In this document: one piece after another, positions 55,126 through 63,703 of the stretch | Numbering within the stretch: the first letter of the stretch is position 1 | Layout: the number at the start of each line of letters is the position of its first letter | Assembly (NCBI RefSeq): GCF_003938605.1 | Contig: NZ_RHWX01000002.1 | Coordinates: 248,001 to 312,000, forward strand | Length of the DNA: 64,000 nucleotides | Direction: 5' to 3' | From: Brevundimonas sp. 357 | GTDB taxonomy: Bacteria > Pseudomonadota > Alphaproteobacteria > Caulobacterales > Caulobacteraceae | The notes under the pieces: model-generated | Databases searched by the model: none | Told to the model about the DNA's origin: nothing | Seen by the model: only the letters and a program-made list of their open reading frames with translations | Position numbers and translations under genes: made by a program

Positions 55126-55827
55126 ATGACCGATTCGCCACCAACTGAAGTGGATCCAATTTTTGTCAAGGGTCAGCGTAGAGCGCCTGGCGGAGTTTAT
55201 CCTCCTGTGTCTTCAGGCGGTAGCGGCTTGGGACCAGTACAAGATGAATTAGACCCTAACGGGCCTCCGATTGACGAACCGCATCCGTGCGATGATCCCG
55301 ATAATGCGAGGGAATGGAATGCGGATGCCGCCGCAGCTGAAGCTTTCAGGCGGATAAGAAAATATATCGCCGATCAGATGGATTCTACCCACCATCTCGC
55401 AAACCGAGAGTACGGTGCGATGATATGCGAAAGGCCTAACGGTACATTTTTCATTGGTCCAATCGAGCACGGCCCGCCAATATTCGACGAGATTGGCGTG
55501 CAGCCGGATGGCAGCAATCGGCCATATGTCGATATAAAAATAGATAGTTGTGGTCTTGGCGCTATACCTATTGCAATGATTCACACTCATCCAAGTACTG
55601 GGCCATCCTCTGGAGTGCCGTCATCATCAGATGCTACATGGATTGCCGCTCTAAATGCTCGTCGAAATGATGAATACGGTCGCATTTATGTAGTGGCTAT
55701 CGATGGGGGTAAACATAGAATCGAAATCTATGACAAGACTAATATCAGTGCGGCGCTTACGGGGGAGGTTGGACCGGAGGTTAACCAAAATGGAGTTCCT
55801 TGCCTTGCAGCTGGAGTTATAACGTGA
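55126..55827 (+). CDS. JAMM/DUF4329-like domain protein, candidate effector
   Basis: 233 residues from ATG 55126 (GAGGT 6 nt upstream). The first 60 residues are Pro/Gly-rich (FVKGQRRAPGGVYPP). A helix (65-90) and a JAMM-type metallo domain follow: E95 in NREYGAMICE, H153-x-H155 in IHTHPS and S/D near 168-169 in PSSSDA. This is the E, HxHP, SxxD pattern of JAB1/MPN proteases and of DUF4329 modules on Rhs-type toxins. No signal peptide. Codon use is AT-richer than in the chromosome. Its stop overlaps the next gene by 4 nt. A toxin role is inference; a housekeeping deubiquitinase-like role is unlikely here. Confidence 0.75.
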   Translation: MTDSPPTEVDPIFVKGQRRAPGGVYPPVSSGGSGLGPVQDELDPNGPPIDEPHPCDDPDNAREWNADAAAAEAFRRIRKYIADQMDSTHHLANREYGAMICERPNGTFFIGPIEHGPPIFDEIGVQPDGSNRPYVDIKIDSCGLGAIPIAMIHTHPSTGPSSGVPSSSDATWIAALNARRNDEYGRIYVVAIDGGKHRIEIYDKTNISAALTGEVGPEVNQNGVPCLAAGVIT

Positions 55828-56393
55828 GAGCAATATCGATTTTAATGTTTCTATTTATTGTATTTTTGACTAGTAATGCGCGAGCGAATGAAGGTCAATT
55901 TGAAGATATAGACAAAAATGTATTGCAAATACACGGAAAAACTCCCTTCTTTAGAATGCATGTTGAGGATGTTTTCGAGACAAGATCTATAAACATGTAT
56001 TACTTTGGCAGTAATAAACTTGATGCGCAGTCTGAATCTCGATGGATTGTCGCGAGGTTCGTGCAAAATAAGAATTCTTCTATAACTGAAATTGATTACA
56101 TAGATAGTATTAAATGCGATAGAGTTCATCCTATGTTGTGGGAGCTTTATAGTCTTCGCATTGCATCTTTTGATGTTCCTGGAATTACCCCACCACGGCC
56201 TATGGGGGTGGAATCTCGCGGTATTCCCACGCACGGACCGAGTTACACATTATGGGGAACAGTGACTGATCCTGAGGGAGGGTTTGCCTGGATCAATTTG
56301 AGGCTGTTCGGAGGCCAAGCGGCAGCCTGGGGTGTGCGAGCAGAGGAGTTGCTAAGAGGTTGCTGGCAAAGTTACGAACCATCAGCATTGTAG
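55824..56393 (+). CDS. Secreted protein coupled to the JAMM gene, candidate immunity protein
   Basis: 189 residues from GTG 55824; the GTGA overlap with the preceding stop implies translational coupling. A signal peptide (RAISILMFLFIVFLTSNARA) directs it to the periplasm. The mature protein has two cysteines (IKCDRV and GCWQSY) and aromatic-rich segments, with no domain I recognise. The GC content is the lowest in the window, a sign of recent acquisition. Position and secretion fit an immunity protein for a periplasm-acting effector, but a chaperone, inhibitor or unrelated function is possible. Confidence 0.7.
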   Translation: MRAISILMFLFIVFLTSNARANEGQFEDIDKNVLQIHGKTPFFRMHVEDVFETRSINMYYFGSNKLDAQSESRWIVARFVQNKNSSITEIDYIDSIKCDRVHPMLWELYSLRIASFDVPGITPPRPMGVESRGIPTHGPSYTLWGTVTDPEGGFAWINLRLFGGQAAAWGVRAEELLRGCWQSYEPSAL

Positions 56394-56578
56394 AGATGTC
56401 TGCTGTGTAAGCTTGCAGGATCGCTTTATGCGCCGACATCGGCTTCATACACTTTTGTGAAAATCGGAGGATCCTCGGTTCAAGCCCGAGGGGGGTACCG
56501 CTCCCTTTTCTTCGATAATCAGATCTGATCGCCCTTGCGGCTTGGCTTTTGTTGCGGTTGCGTGATTTAACATCGGTC
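56394..56578 (+). other. Right border of the island
   Basis: 185 bp without a gene. It contains the attR copy (56472-56499), preceded by ACTTTTGTGAAAATCGGAGG, which vaguely recalls the tRNA anticodon arm. A 12-bp perfect palindrome ATCAGATCTGAT lies at 56517-56528, beyond the border. Confidence 0.6.
56472..56499 (+). repeat. attR: imperfect copy of tRNA-Lys 3' end
   Basis: 28 bp matching the tRNA 3' end (54701-54729) with one G-to-A change in the T loop and one missing C in the acceptor strand. Similar CCCTTTTC sequence follows both copies. It marks the right end of the inserted DNA. Confidence 0.8.
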
Positions 56579-57127
56579 ATGCGCTCTCTTGCCTTGTCCG
56601 TCGTCGCCGGTTCTCTTTTGCTTGCCGGCTGCAACGCCGGCGCCTCCGCTCGAGACGGTGTGGATCAGGTGGGGACGGGCCTGGGCGACGCCGTGGCTGC
56701 GCCGCTAGAGGATCTGAACCTCAAGCGTCAGGAAATACCGACCGTTCTGCTGCAGGCGGAATCCAATCCCTATGACGTGCGCAACATGACCCGATGCACT
56801 GTCATCGCCGCCGAGATCGCGCGCCTGGATGAGGCTCTGGGGCCGGACACGGACGCCGCGCCCACCGACGACGGAACCTTCATGAGCGAGCGCGCCGCTG
56901 ACGCCGCCGCCGGGGCGGCGCTGGACGCCGTGCGCGGCACGGTGACGGACTTCATTCCGGCCCGCAGCTGGCTGCGCCGCCTGACCGGCGCCGACGCTCA
57001 CAGCAAGCACGTCCAGTCGGCCATTCAGGCGGGCCTGCGTCGCCGCTCCTTCCTGAAGGGCGTAGGAATGCAGCGCAACTGCGCCCCGCCGGCGGCGCCG
57101 GCCGGGTTCGTTCCGCGTCGCGGCTAG
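56579..57127 (+). CDS. Hypothetical lipoprotein
   Basis: 182 residues from ATG 56579. The lipobox LLAGC (Cys near 18) predicts a lipid-anchored protein. The mature part is mostly helical and Ala/Asp-rich with two more cysteines ([19 protein letters not shown] and QRNCAPP). The [27 protein letters not shown] stretch near the C-terminus may be membrane-interacting. It appears to be a Caulobacterales-specific family; function unknown. GC content returns to the chromosomal norm. Its end overlaps tgt by 4 bp (convergent). Confidence 0.8.
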   Translation: MRSLALSVVAGSLLLAGCNAGASARDGVDQVGTGLGDAVAAPLEDLNLKRQEIPTVLLQAESNPYDVRNMTRCTVIAAEIARLDEALGPDTDAAPTDDGTFMSERAADAAAGAALDAVRGTVTDFIPARSWLRRLTGADAHSKHVQSAIQAGLRRRSFLKGVGMQRNCAPPAAPAGFVPRRG

Positions 57128-58236
57128 GTCTTCAGATGCCGCGTACGGAAGTCGCGGCGGAACTGTTCGAACCGACCCTCGGCGATGGCTGCGCGCATGG
57201 CTGCCGTCAGCGCCTGGAAGAAGGCGATGTTGTGCCAGCTCAGCAGGATCTTGCCGAGAATCTCATCGGCGCGGATCAGGTGGTGCAGGTAAGCCTTTGA
57301 ATAGTCTTGCGAGGCCGGGCAGGGGACTTCGACGTCCAGGGGATCCTGATCCTCGGCGAAGCGGGCGTTCTTGAGGTTCAGCGGCCCGTCCCAGGTCCAG
57401 GCCTGTCCGTGGCGGCCGGCGCGGGTCGGCAGGACGCAGTCGAACATGTCCACCCCGCGATAGACCGCCTCGACCAGATCGATCGGCTTGCCGACGCCCA
57501 TCAGATAGCGGGGGCGGTCCTTGGGCAGGAACTCGGGCGCATAGTCCAGCACCTCGCACATGGCCTCATGGCCCTCGCCGACGGCCAGGCCGCCGATGGC
57601 GTAGCCGTCGAATCCGATCTCCTGCAGGCGTTCGGAGGACTCGCGGCGCAGGTTCTCATAGGTCGAGCCCTGCTGAATGCCGAACAGGGCCTGCGTGTCG
57701 CGCGTCCCAAAGGCGTTCTTGGAGCGCTGGGCCCAGCGCGCGGACAGCTCCATGCCTTCTCGCGCGCGCTTTTCCTCGGCGGGCCAGGCGACGCATTCGT
57801 CCAACTGCATGACGATGTCGGAGCCGAGGCGGTCGGCCTGAATCTGGATCGAGCGTTCCGGCGTCAGGACGTGTTTCGACCCGTCGATATGGCTGGAGAA
57901 GGTCACGGCCTCCTCGGTCAGCTTGGAGATGCCCGACAGACTCATGACCTGGAAGCCGCCGGAGTCCGTCAGGATCGGCTTGTCCCAGCGCATGAAGTTG
58001 TGCAGCCCGCCTAGGCGCTCCATCCGCTCCGGGCCGGGACGCAGCATCAGGTGATAGGTGTTGCCCAGCAGGATGTCCGCGCCGGTCTGCTTGACCTGAT
58101 CCACCGTCATCGCCTTGACCGTGGCGGCGGTGCCGACGGGCATGAAGGCGGGCGTGCGGATGTCGCCGCGCGTAGTCTTCAGCACGCCGGTGCGGGCGCG
58201 GCCTTCGACAGCGGAGATCTCAAACGGAAAAGGCAT
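57124..58236 (-). CDS. tgt: tRNA-guanine (queuine) transglycosylase
   Basis: 370 residues, usual length. Tgt exchanges guanine-34 for preQ1 in GUN-anticodon tRNAs. Visible motifs: [35 protein letters not shown] with the general-acid Asp, [18 protein letters not shown] and [15 protein letters not shown] with the nucleophile Asp. The zinc site is odd: where C-x-C-x2-C is expected the sequence reads [17 protein letters not shown], keeping only one cysteine plus the His. queA, the next queuosine step, lies 3.3 kb away. Otherwise the catalytic core looks complete. Confidence 0.95.
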   Translation of the reverse strand: MPFPFEISAVEGRARTGVLKTTRGDIRTPAFMPVGTAATVKAMTVDQVKQTGADILLGNTYHLMLRPGPERMERLGGLHNFMRWDKPILTDSGGFQVMSLSGISKLTEEAVTFSSHIDGSKHVLTPERSIQIQADRLGSDIVMQLDECVAWPAEEKRAREGMELSARWAQRSKNAFGTRDTQALFGIQQGSTYENLRRESSERLQEIGFDGYAIGGLAVGEGHEAMCEVLDYAPEFLPKDRPRYLMGVGKPIDLVEAVYRGVDMFDCVLPTRAGRHGQAWTWDGPLNLKNARFAEDQDPLDVEVPCPASQDYSKAYLHHLIRADEILGKILLSWHNIAFFQALTAAMRAAIAEGRFEQFRRDFRTRHLKT

Positions 58237-58431
58237 GGGCGTTCCTTGCAGGGAGGCGCGTCTTAGGCCGAACGGGGGAAGGCCGCCAGTCCTTGGAGGC
58301 GTTCAGGCGAGGCGGTTCTGTGGCGGCAATCCGGCGTCGACGCCTTTGTTCGAATAGCGACGGTTATTTGGCAACCGAACGATCACGCGGCTGTTAGGGC
58401 AGCGCACAAAACCGTGAAAGTCGCCTGATTA
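58237..58431. promoter_or_regulatory. Divergent intergenic region tgt / TonB receptor
   Basis: 195 bp with no gene. It should carry the promoters of tgt and of the TonB-dependent receptor. I see no clear Fur box or other palindrome. Confidence 0.3.
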
Positions 58432-61038
58432 ATGCTGCTCCGTTCGGGAACCCTGGGTTCCGTCTCTCTGCTTGCGCTCGCCGTCGCCCATCCTGCCTGG
58501 TCTCAGGATTTCATTGAGGTCACGCCGCCGTCGGCCGCCTCCGACGGCCCCGTCCAGGTGCAGGACGTGGTGGTGACGGGCCTGCGCGGCAGTCTGCGCT
58601 CGGCCCAGGCGCTGAAACGCAACGCCGACGAGGTGATGGACGCCATCGTCGCCGAGGATATCGGCAAGCTGCCGGACGTGAACGCCTCGGAATCCCTGGC
58701 GCGGGTCACGGGCATCCAGGTCGAGCGCGGAGGCGGGGAGGCGTCGCGCGTGATCGTGCGCGGCCTGCCTGATGTGGCCACCACCTACAACGGCCGCGAC
58801 ATCTTCACGGATCAGGGGCGTTCGGTCGCCATGCAGGACTTCCCGGCGGCGGCCATCGCTGCGCTGGAGGTCTATAAGTCCAGTTCCGCCTGGCGACTTG
58901 AGTCCGGCATCGCCGGCCTGATCAATGTGCGGTCTCGGTGGCCGTTCGACTTCGACGGCTTCGAACTGTCGACCTCGGTGAAAGGTTCCTACGCCACCCA
59001 GTCGGAAAGCTATGATCCGAACGGCGATATCCTGATCAGCAATCGCTGGAACACGGGCGCGGGCGAGATCGGGGCCTTGCTGAACCTGTCCTACACCAGT
59101 CTCCGCTACCTCGACTCCGTGCGCTGGGACAGCGGCGGCATCGTCGCGGTGGACGGGCAGTCGGCCGATCCTGCGGTCCAGGGCGCGCGCTATCCCGATG
59201 CGGTCGGCATCTTTTACGGGACCGGCGAGCGCTGGCGGCCGTCGGCCAACCTGGCGTTGCAGTGGCGGCCGAACGACCAGTGGGAATTCTATATCGAGGC
59301 CCTCTATCAGGGCTATCGTAACAAGATTTCGGACCGTCAGTTCATCGTGCCGCTGAACCACGAGACCACCCGGTTCGAGGACGTGGCGCTGCGCGACGGC
59401 CGCAATGAGATCCAGGGCCTGACCCAGATCGCCGGGCGTCGTCCGGAGCAGTGGCAGGGCGCCTCGACCGGCAAGACGAACACCTGGCAGGCGGCCGTGG
59501 GCGGCAGTTACAACGCCGGGCCGCTTCAGATCGCCTTTGATCTGGCGCGCACCGACAGCACCTATGAGTTTTCGAACTACAGCTTCGACACGGCCTTCAC
59601 CCATGCTCCGGTGACGCTGATCGACTTCGATACGCCGGGCGAGGACGGCGGGGCGGCCTTCGAATTCCGCGACTTCGACGTCACGAACCCGGACAACTAC
59701 GTCTATCGCGGCCTGTTCGATCGCCACTTCATCGGCGCGGGCGACGATTGGCAGGCGAAGATCGACCTGACCTATGACACGGGAAACAGCCTGATCCCGC
59801 AGTTGAAGTTCGGCGTGCGCTACGTCGACCGCAACGGCTCCTATCAGAACGGCGAGCGGTATCAGAACCAGGAAGACCTCGGTCTTCCGTTGACCGCCCT
59901 TCCGGTCGAACTGGCCCTGATCCCGGCCGGGTTCAACGGCAGCGACGTTCAGGCCATGCGCGCCTGGGTGTCGCCGACCTACGGCAGCCTGCGCTCCAAC
60001 ATGGATGCCCTGCGCGCCCTGGCCGGGTTCGAGCCGGGCCGTCCGCCGATCAACCCGGTCCAGACCTATGAGGCGTCCGAGACGGCCTATACGGCCTATG
60101 GTCAGGCCGATTTCGCCATCAACACCCGTATTCCGATCGAGGGCGAACTGGGCCTGCGGATCGTCGCCACCGACTTCACCGTGCGGGGGACCAGCCGCTC
60201 GACCGAGGGGGAAGCCGAGGTCTTCACGCCGGTCGATCAGGGCGGACGCTACACCGACCTGCTGCCCAGCCTGGGCGTGCGCTTCATGCTGGACGACGGC
60301 CTGATCCTGCGCATGGCGGCGAACCAGACGCGGACGCGCCCGGCCTTCGGTCAGCTGAACCCCAGCGTGTTCGTCAGCCCGTCGGCCGATACCTCCGGAC
60401 GGCGCACGGCCTCGGGGGGCAATCCCGATCTGAAGCCGATCCAGTCGACCAACTATGACCTGACGCTGGAGCGCTATTTCGCCGATACCGGCGCCGCGAC
60501 CCTGGCCCTGTTCCGGCGCGAGATTTCAGGCTTCATCGCCGATCAGACGATGGATGTGGACGATCCCGTTTATGGCGTCCTGCGCGTTACGCGGCCGGTC
60601 AATCTGAACGACGCCGTGCTGCAGGGCGTCGAGGCGTCGTTCACGACCTTCTTCGATTACGATTTCGTGCCGCAATGGGCGCGCTCGTTCGGGGTGCAGG
60701 CCAACGCCACCTACATCGACGGGGCGCTGCCCTATGTGTCGAAGTACTCCTACAACCTGACCGGCATGTACGAGAACGGGCCGTGGACGGCGCGGCTGGC
60801 CTATAATCTGCGTACGAAGTTCGGCAACGGCGTCATCGGCGAGCATGTGGACGACGTGGCGCGGCTGGACTTTTCGGCGGGCTGGTCGCCGACCGAGCGG
60901 ATCACCGTCAGCTTCGACGCGACCAACATCCTGGGCCAGCCGTTCCGGTCGTTCTACGACTATGGCGAGGGCGTCTATCCGCGCGACGTGCGCTACGAAG
61001 AGAGCCTCTACACCGTGGGGCTGCGCTTCCGGTATTGA
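58432..61038 (+). CDS. TonB-dependent outer-membrane receptor
   Basis: 868 residues. A signal peptide (cleavage after AHPAWSQ, near 24) is followed by a short TonB-box-like start, the plug domain (VVVTGLRGSLRSAQALKRNADEVMDAIVAEDIGKLPDVNASESLARVTGIQVERG) and a 22-strand barrel ending VGLRFRY. The DIGKLPDVNASESL plug belongs to the large Caulobacter/Xanthomonas group often used for oligosaccharide uptake. No transport or glycoside-hydrolase gene is next to it, so the ligand is unknown. There is only a weak ribosome-binding site (GAAAG) before the ATG. Confidence 0.93.
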   Translation: MLLRSGTLGSVSLLALAVAHPAWSQDFIEVTPPSAASDGPVQVQDVVVTGLRGSLRSAQALKRNADEVMDAIVAEDIGKLPDVNASESLARVTGIQVERGGGEASRVIVRGLPDVATTYNGRDIFTDQGRSVAMQDFPAAAIAALEVYKSSSAWRLESGIAGLINVRSRWPFDFDGFELSTSVKGSYATQSESYDPNGDILISNRWNTGAGEIGALLNLSYTSLRYLDSVRWDSGGIVAVDGQSADPAVQGARYPDAVGIFYGTGERWRPSANLALQWRPNDQWEFYIEALYQGYRNKISDRQFIVPLNHETTRFEDVALRDGRNEIQGLTQIAGRRPEQWQGASTGKTNTWQAAVGGSYNAGPLQIAFDLARTDSTYEFSNYSFDTAFTHAPVTLIDFDTPGEDGGAAFEFRDFDVTNPDNYVYRGLFDRHFIGAGDDWQAKIDLTYDTGNSLIPQLKFGVRYVDRNGSYQNGERYQNQEDLGLPLTALPVELALIPAGFNGSDVQAMRAWVSPTYGSLRSNMDALRALAGFEPGRPPINPVQTYEASETAYTAYGQADFAINTRIPIEGELGLRIVATDFTVRGTSRSTEGEAEVFTPVDQGGRYTDLLPSLGVRFMLDDGLILRMAANQTRTRPAFGQLNPSVFVSPSADTSGRRTASGGNPDLKPIQSTNYDLTLERYFADTGAATLALFRREISGFIADQTMDVDDPVYGVLRVTRPVNLNDAVLQGVEASFTTFFDYDFVPQWARSFGVQANATYIDGALPYVSKYSYNLTGMYENGPWTARLAYNLRTKFGNGVIGEHVDDVARLDFSAGWSPTERITVSFDATNILGQPFRSFYDYGEGVYPRDVRYEESLYTVGLRFRY

Positions 61039-61045
61039 GGCGGTC

Positions 61046-61522
61046 TCAGCGCAGGAGCGTCTCGAGGCGCTCCGCGCGCTGCAGATCCTTGGGGCGGCCG
61101 AACAGGCGGCACTTCTCGATCTGTTCGGCGACGGTGGGGATATAGAGCGTGCCCCCGTCCAGTTCGATCGCCTGGCGCGTGGTGAAGATGACCGGCGTCC
61201 AGTCGGCGCCTGCGCGCACGTCCATCATCGCCATGACTTCGATAGGGACCGGCGTGGTCAGGATTTCGCCGAACACCTGCGACCGGAACAGGCCTTCGCC
61301 GGGGTCTTCGATGGCTTCGCCGTGCAGGGCCTCGATCAGGCGCCGGGCGTCGCGCGGGCTGGTCATCACATCGACGTCCGGCACGTGCCATTCTGACAGG
61401 CCCGACAACGCCATGCCCGCGCCCCCGAACACCCACCAGGGATCCTGAAGCTCACTGGCCGCTGAAGCCAGGATGTCGAAGGTCGCGGCCAGATTTTCGG
61501 GCAGGTCGTCGATGTGGCTCAT
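61046..61522 (-). CDS. Nucleotidyltransferase-fold protein
   Basis: 158 residues from ATG 61522, which overlaps the queA stop by 4 nt (ATGA). The N-terminal [26 protein letters not shown] contains GG followed by the D-x-D of nucleotidyltransferase-like (AbiEii/MNT-type) proteins; a third acidic residue may be in [10 protein letters not shown]. It is too small for a full polymerase-beta enzyme. It could be a tRNA- or nucleotide-modifying enzyme, or the enzyme half of a lone MNT-type pair, but no HEPN partner is present. Function unknown. Confidence 0.72.
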   Translation of the reverse strand: MSHIDDLPENLAATFDILASAASELQDPWWVFGGAGMALSGLSEWHVPDVDVMTSPRDARRLIEALHGEAIEDPGEGLFRSQVFGEILTTPVPIEVMAMMDVRAGADWTPVIFTTRQAIELDGGTLYIPTVAEQIEKCRLFGRPKDLQRAERLETLLR

Positions 61523-62613
61523 TGGGCGTCTTCCCGGAACAGCAGGCTTCCGTCGCCATAAGAATAGAAGCGGTAGCCGCTGTCGATGGCGTGGGCGTAG
61601 GCGGCGCGCATCGTCTCCAGCCCGGCGAAGGCGCTGACCAGCATGAACAGAGTCGATTTCGGCAGGTGGAAGTTGGTCATCAGCACGTCGCAGGCGCGGA
61701 AGCGATAGCCCGGCGTGATGAAGATGGCGGTGTCGCCGTGGAAGGGCTGGACCACGCCGTCCTCGCGGGTGGCGCTCTCCAGCAGGCGAAGCGAGGTGGT
61801 GCCGACGCAGACGATGCGCCCGCCCGCCGTGCGCACGGCGTTCAGGGCGGCGGCGGTCTCGGCCGAGACCTCGCCCCACTCGGAGTGCATCTTGTGATCG
61901 GCCGTGTCGTCCGCCTTGACCGGCAGGAAGGTGCCCGCCCCGACGTGCAGGGTCACGGCGTGGGTCGTCACGCCGCGCGCCTGGATGGCGTCCAGCAGGG
62001 CAGGCGTGAAGTGCAGGCCCGCCGTCGGCGCCGCGACCGAGCCGTCATGCTCGGCGAAGACGGTCTGATAGTCCTTCAGATCCTGATCGTCCTCGGCCCG
62101 CTTGGCCGCGATATAGGGGGGCAGGGGCATGACCCCGACCTCGCGGATGGCGTCGTCCAGCACAGGGCCGGCCAGATCGAAGCGCAGGATGACGAGGCCG
62201 TCCTCGCCCTTGGCGGTGATCTCGGCGTCCACCTGGCCCAGGAAGCAGGCGCTGTCTTCCTCGCGCCCGAAACGAACGCGGTCGCCGACCTTCAGCCGCT
62301 TGCCGGGCTTCATGAAGGCGCTCCAGACATCGGGCGCGTCTCGGTGGTGCAGGGTGGCCTCGACCGGGACCGACAGCAGTTCGCCTTCCGGCCCGGTGCG
62401 GTGGCGGACGCCCGATAGGCGGGCGGGGATCACGCGGGTGTCGTTGAACACCAGGGCGTCGCCCGGTTGCAGAAAGTCCGGCAGATCACGGATGATCCGA
62501 TCTTGCAGATCTCCGCCCTTCACGATCAGAAACCGCGCGGAATCGCGCGGGTCGGCGGGGCGCAGGGCGATGCACGCCTCGGGCAGGTCGAAGTCGAAAT
62601 CGGATGTCCGCAT
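61519..62613 (-). CDS. queA: S-adenosylmethionine:tRNA ribosyltransferase-isomerase
   Basis: 364 residues from ATG 62613 ([28 protein letters not shown]); a GTG at 62631 is in frame but outside the family homology. QueA transfers the ribosyl moiety of SAM to preQ1-tRNA, making epoxyqueuosine. Signatures include [15 protein letters not shown], the [17 protein letters not shown] segment, [11 protein letters not shown] and [19 protein letters not shown]. It works downstream of Tgt, encoded 3.3 kb to the left. Coupled to the nucleotidyltransferase-fold gene. Confidence 0.96.
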   Translation of the reverse strand: MRTSDFDFDLPEACIALRPADPRDSARFLIVKGGDLQDRIIRDLPDFLQPGDALVFNDTRVIPARLSGVRHRTGPEGELLSVPVEATLHHRDAPDVWSAFMKPGKRLKVGDRVRFGREEDSACFLGQVDAEITAKGEDGLVILRFDLAGPVLDDAIREVGVMPLPPYIAAKRAEDDQDLKDYQTVFAEHDGSVAAPTAGLHFTPALLDAIQARGVTTHAVTLHVGAGTFLPVKADDTADHKMHSEWGEVSAETAAALNAVRTAGGRIVCVGTTSLRLLESATREDGVVQPFHGDTAIFITPGYRFRACDVLMTNFHLPKSTLFMLVSAFAGLETMRAAYAHAIDSGYRFYSYGDGSLLFREDAQ

Positions 62614-62726
62614 GAGGCGGCCAATGCTCACGCCCCGCCTTTGCGGTCAAGCGAGGCCCGGCCGAAAGTCGACTGGCGAAAACCGCTCCAGCCGCTATGT
62701 CAGACTGAGCAATGGGAGTTGAGTGC

Positions 62727-63185
62727 ATGACCGACCGCTATCTGGACGACCTGACCGTCGGCGAAAGCTGGGGCAGCGAGCCCTTCACGATCACCGAGGC
62801 TGAGATCATCGCCTTCGCGACGGAGTTCGACCCCCAGCCCATGCACGTGGACAAGGCGGCGGCCGAGGCAGGACGTTTTGGGGGCCTGATCGCCAGCGGA
62901 TGGCATGTCTGTTCACGCGTCATGCGCCAGTTCGTGGACGAAGCCTATTTCGGCCAGACGCCGCTGCTGGGCATGAACGTCGACGCCCTGTGGTGGGTGC
63001 GGCCTGTGCGTCCCGGCGACACCCTGACCGTGCGCCGTGAAATCATCGAAATCCGCCCGTCCAAGAGCCAGCCCGATCGCGGCGTCGTGCGCACCAAGAC
63101 GACCGTCACCAATCAGGACGGTGATCTGGCGATGAGCTTCGAGAACCAGATGCAACTGCCCCGGAACGCCGAGGCGCGGCTCTAG
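62727..63185 (+). CDS. MaoC-family hotdog dehydratase
   Basis: 152 residues from ATG 62727 with GGGAG about 9 nt upstream. A single hotdog domain carries the (R)-hydratase motif FDPQPMHVDKAAAEAGRFGG with catalytic Asp and His. LIASGWHVCSRVMRQF follows. Members hydrate or dehydrate acyl-CoA or acyl-ACP esters. The substrate is not evident and no fatty-acid gene is adjacent. Its stop overlaps the GNAT gene stop by 4 bp (convergent). Confidence 0.9.
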   Translation: MTDRYLDDLTVGESWGSEPFTITEAEIIAFATEFDPQPMHVDKAAAEAGRFGGLIASGWHVCSRVMRQFVDEAYFGQTPLLGMNVDALWWVRPVRPGDTLTVRREIIEIRPSKSQPDRGVVRTKTTVTNQDGDLAMSFENQMQLPRNAEARL

Positions 63186-63610
63186 GCCTCGTTTGAGCGC
63201 AAGAACAACGCCATGCCGATGGAGTTCGGCGCTGTGGGTTGGAAACCGTACTGTGCATAGAGGCGATGCGCCTCGCCGTCTGCGATCAGACTGATGTAGG
63301 CCTCGGCGGGCACGGTGGCGCGCAAGTGATCCACCAGAGCCTTCATGATCGCCTTCCCCAAGCCGCGCCCCTGGTGGGCAGGATCCACGGCGATGTCGAC
63401 GATCTGGAAAAACAGCCCGTTGTCGCCGATGACCCGCCCCATGCCGACGGTCTCATCCGCCTGGTTTTCGATCACCACGGCGAAGACGGTGTTGGGCAGG
63501 CCGGCGGCTGCCGCTTCGGCGCTGCGCGGGGTGAGGCCCGAAATGGTCCTGAGGCGACGATAATCGTCGATGGCGGGCGTGCGAGCGACAATGCGGTAAT
63601 CAGGACTCAT
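63182..63610 (-). CDS. GNAT-family N-acetyltransferase
   Basis: 142 residues. The acetyl-CoA-binding motif A is VDIAVDPAHQGRGLGKAIMKALVDHL (Q-x-x-G-x-G/A). The rest of the fold (DDYRRLRTISGLTPR, YAQYGFQPTAPNSIGMALFLR) is typical of small GNAT enzymes. The acceptor substrate is unknown. It is divergent from lysS with about 90 bp between the starts. Confidence 0.92.
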   Translation of the reverse strand: MSPDYRIVARTPAIDDYRRLRTISGLTPRSAEAAAAGLPNTVFAVVIENQADETVGMGRVIGDNGLFFQIVDIAVDPAHQGRGLGKAIMKALVDHLRATVPAEAYISLIADGEAHRLYAQYGFQPTAPNSIGMALFLRSNEA

Positions 63611-63703
63611 TGCGTCTTGCTAGCCGATGTAAGGCCGGGGCGACAGGGAGATTCAAGGGATCAAAAGTTGACGTGATGCTGCGGAGCCTTCAAAGCCCGA
63701 TGC

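Noticed and set aside
56293-56634. 113-codon minus-strand frame across the right island border
   Set aside because: Runs through the tRNA-like repeat and gives the familiar spurious GLEPRIL-type peptide; no ribosome-binding site.
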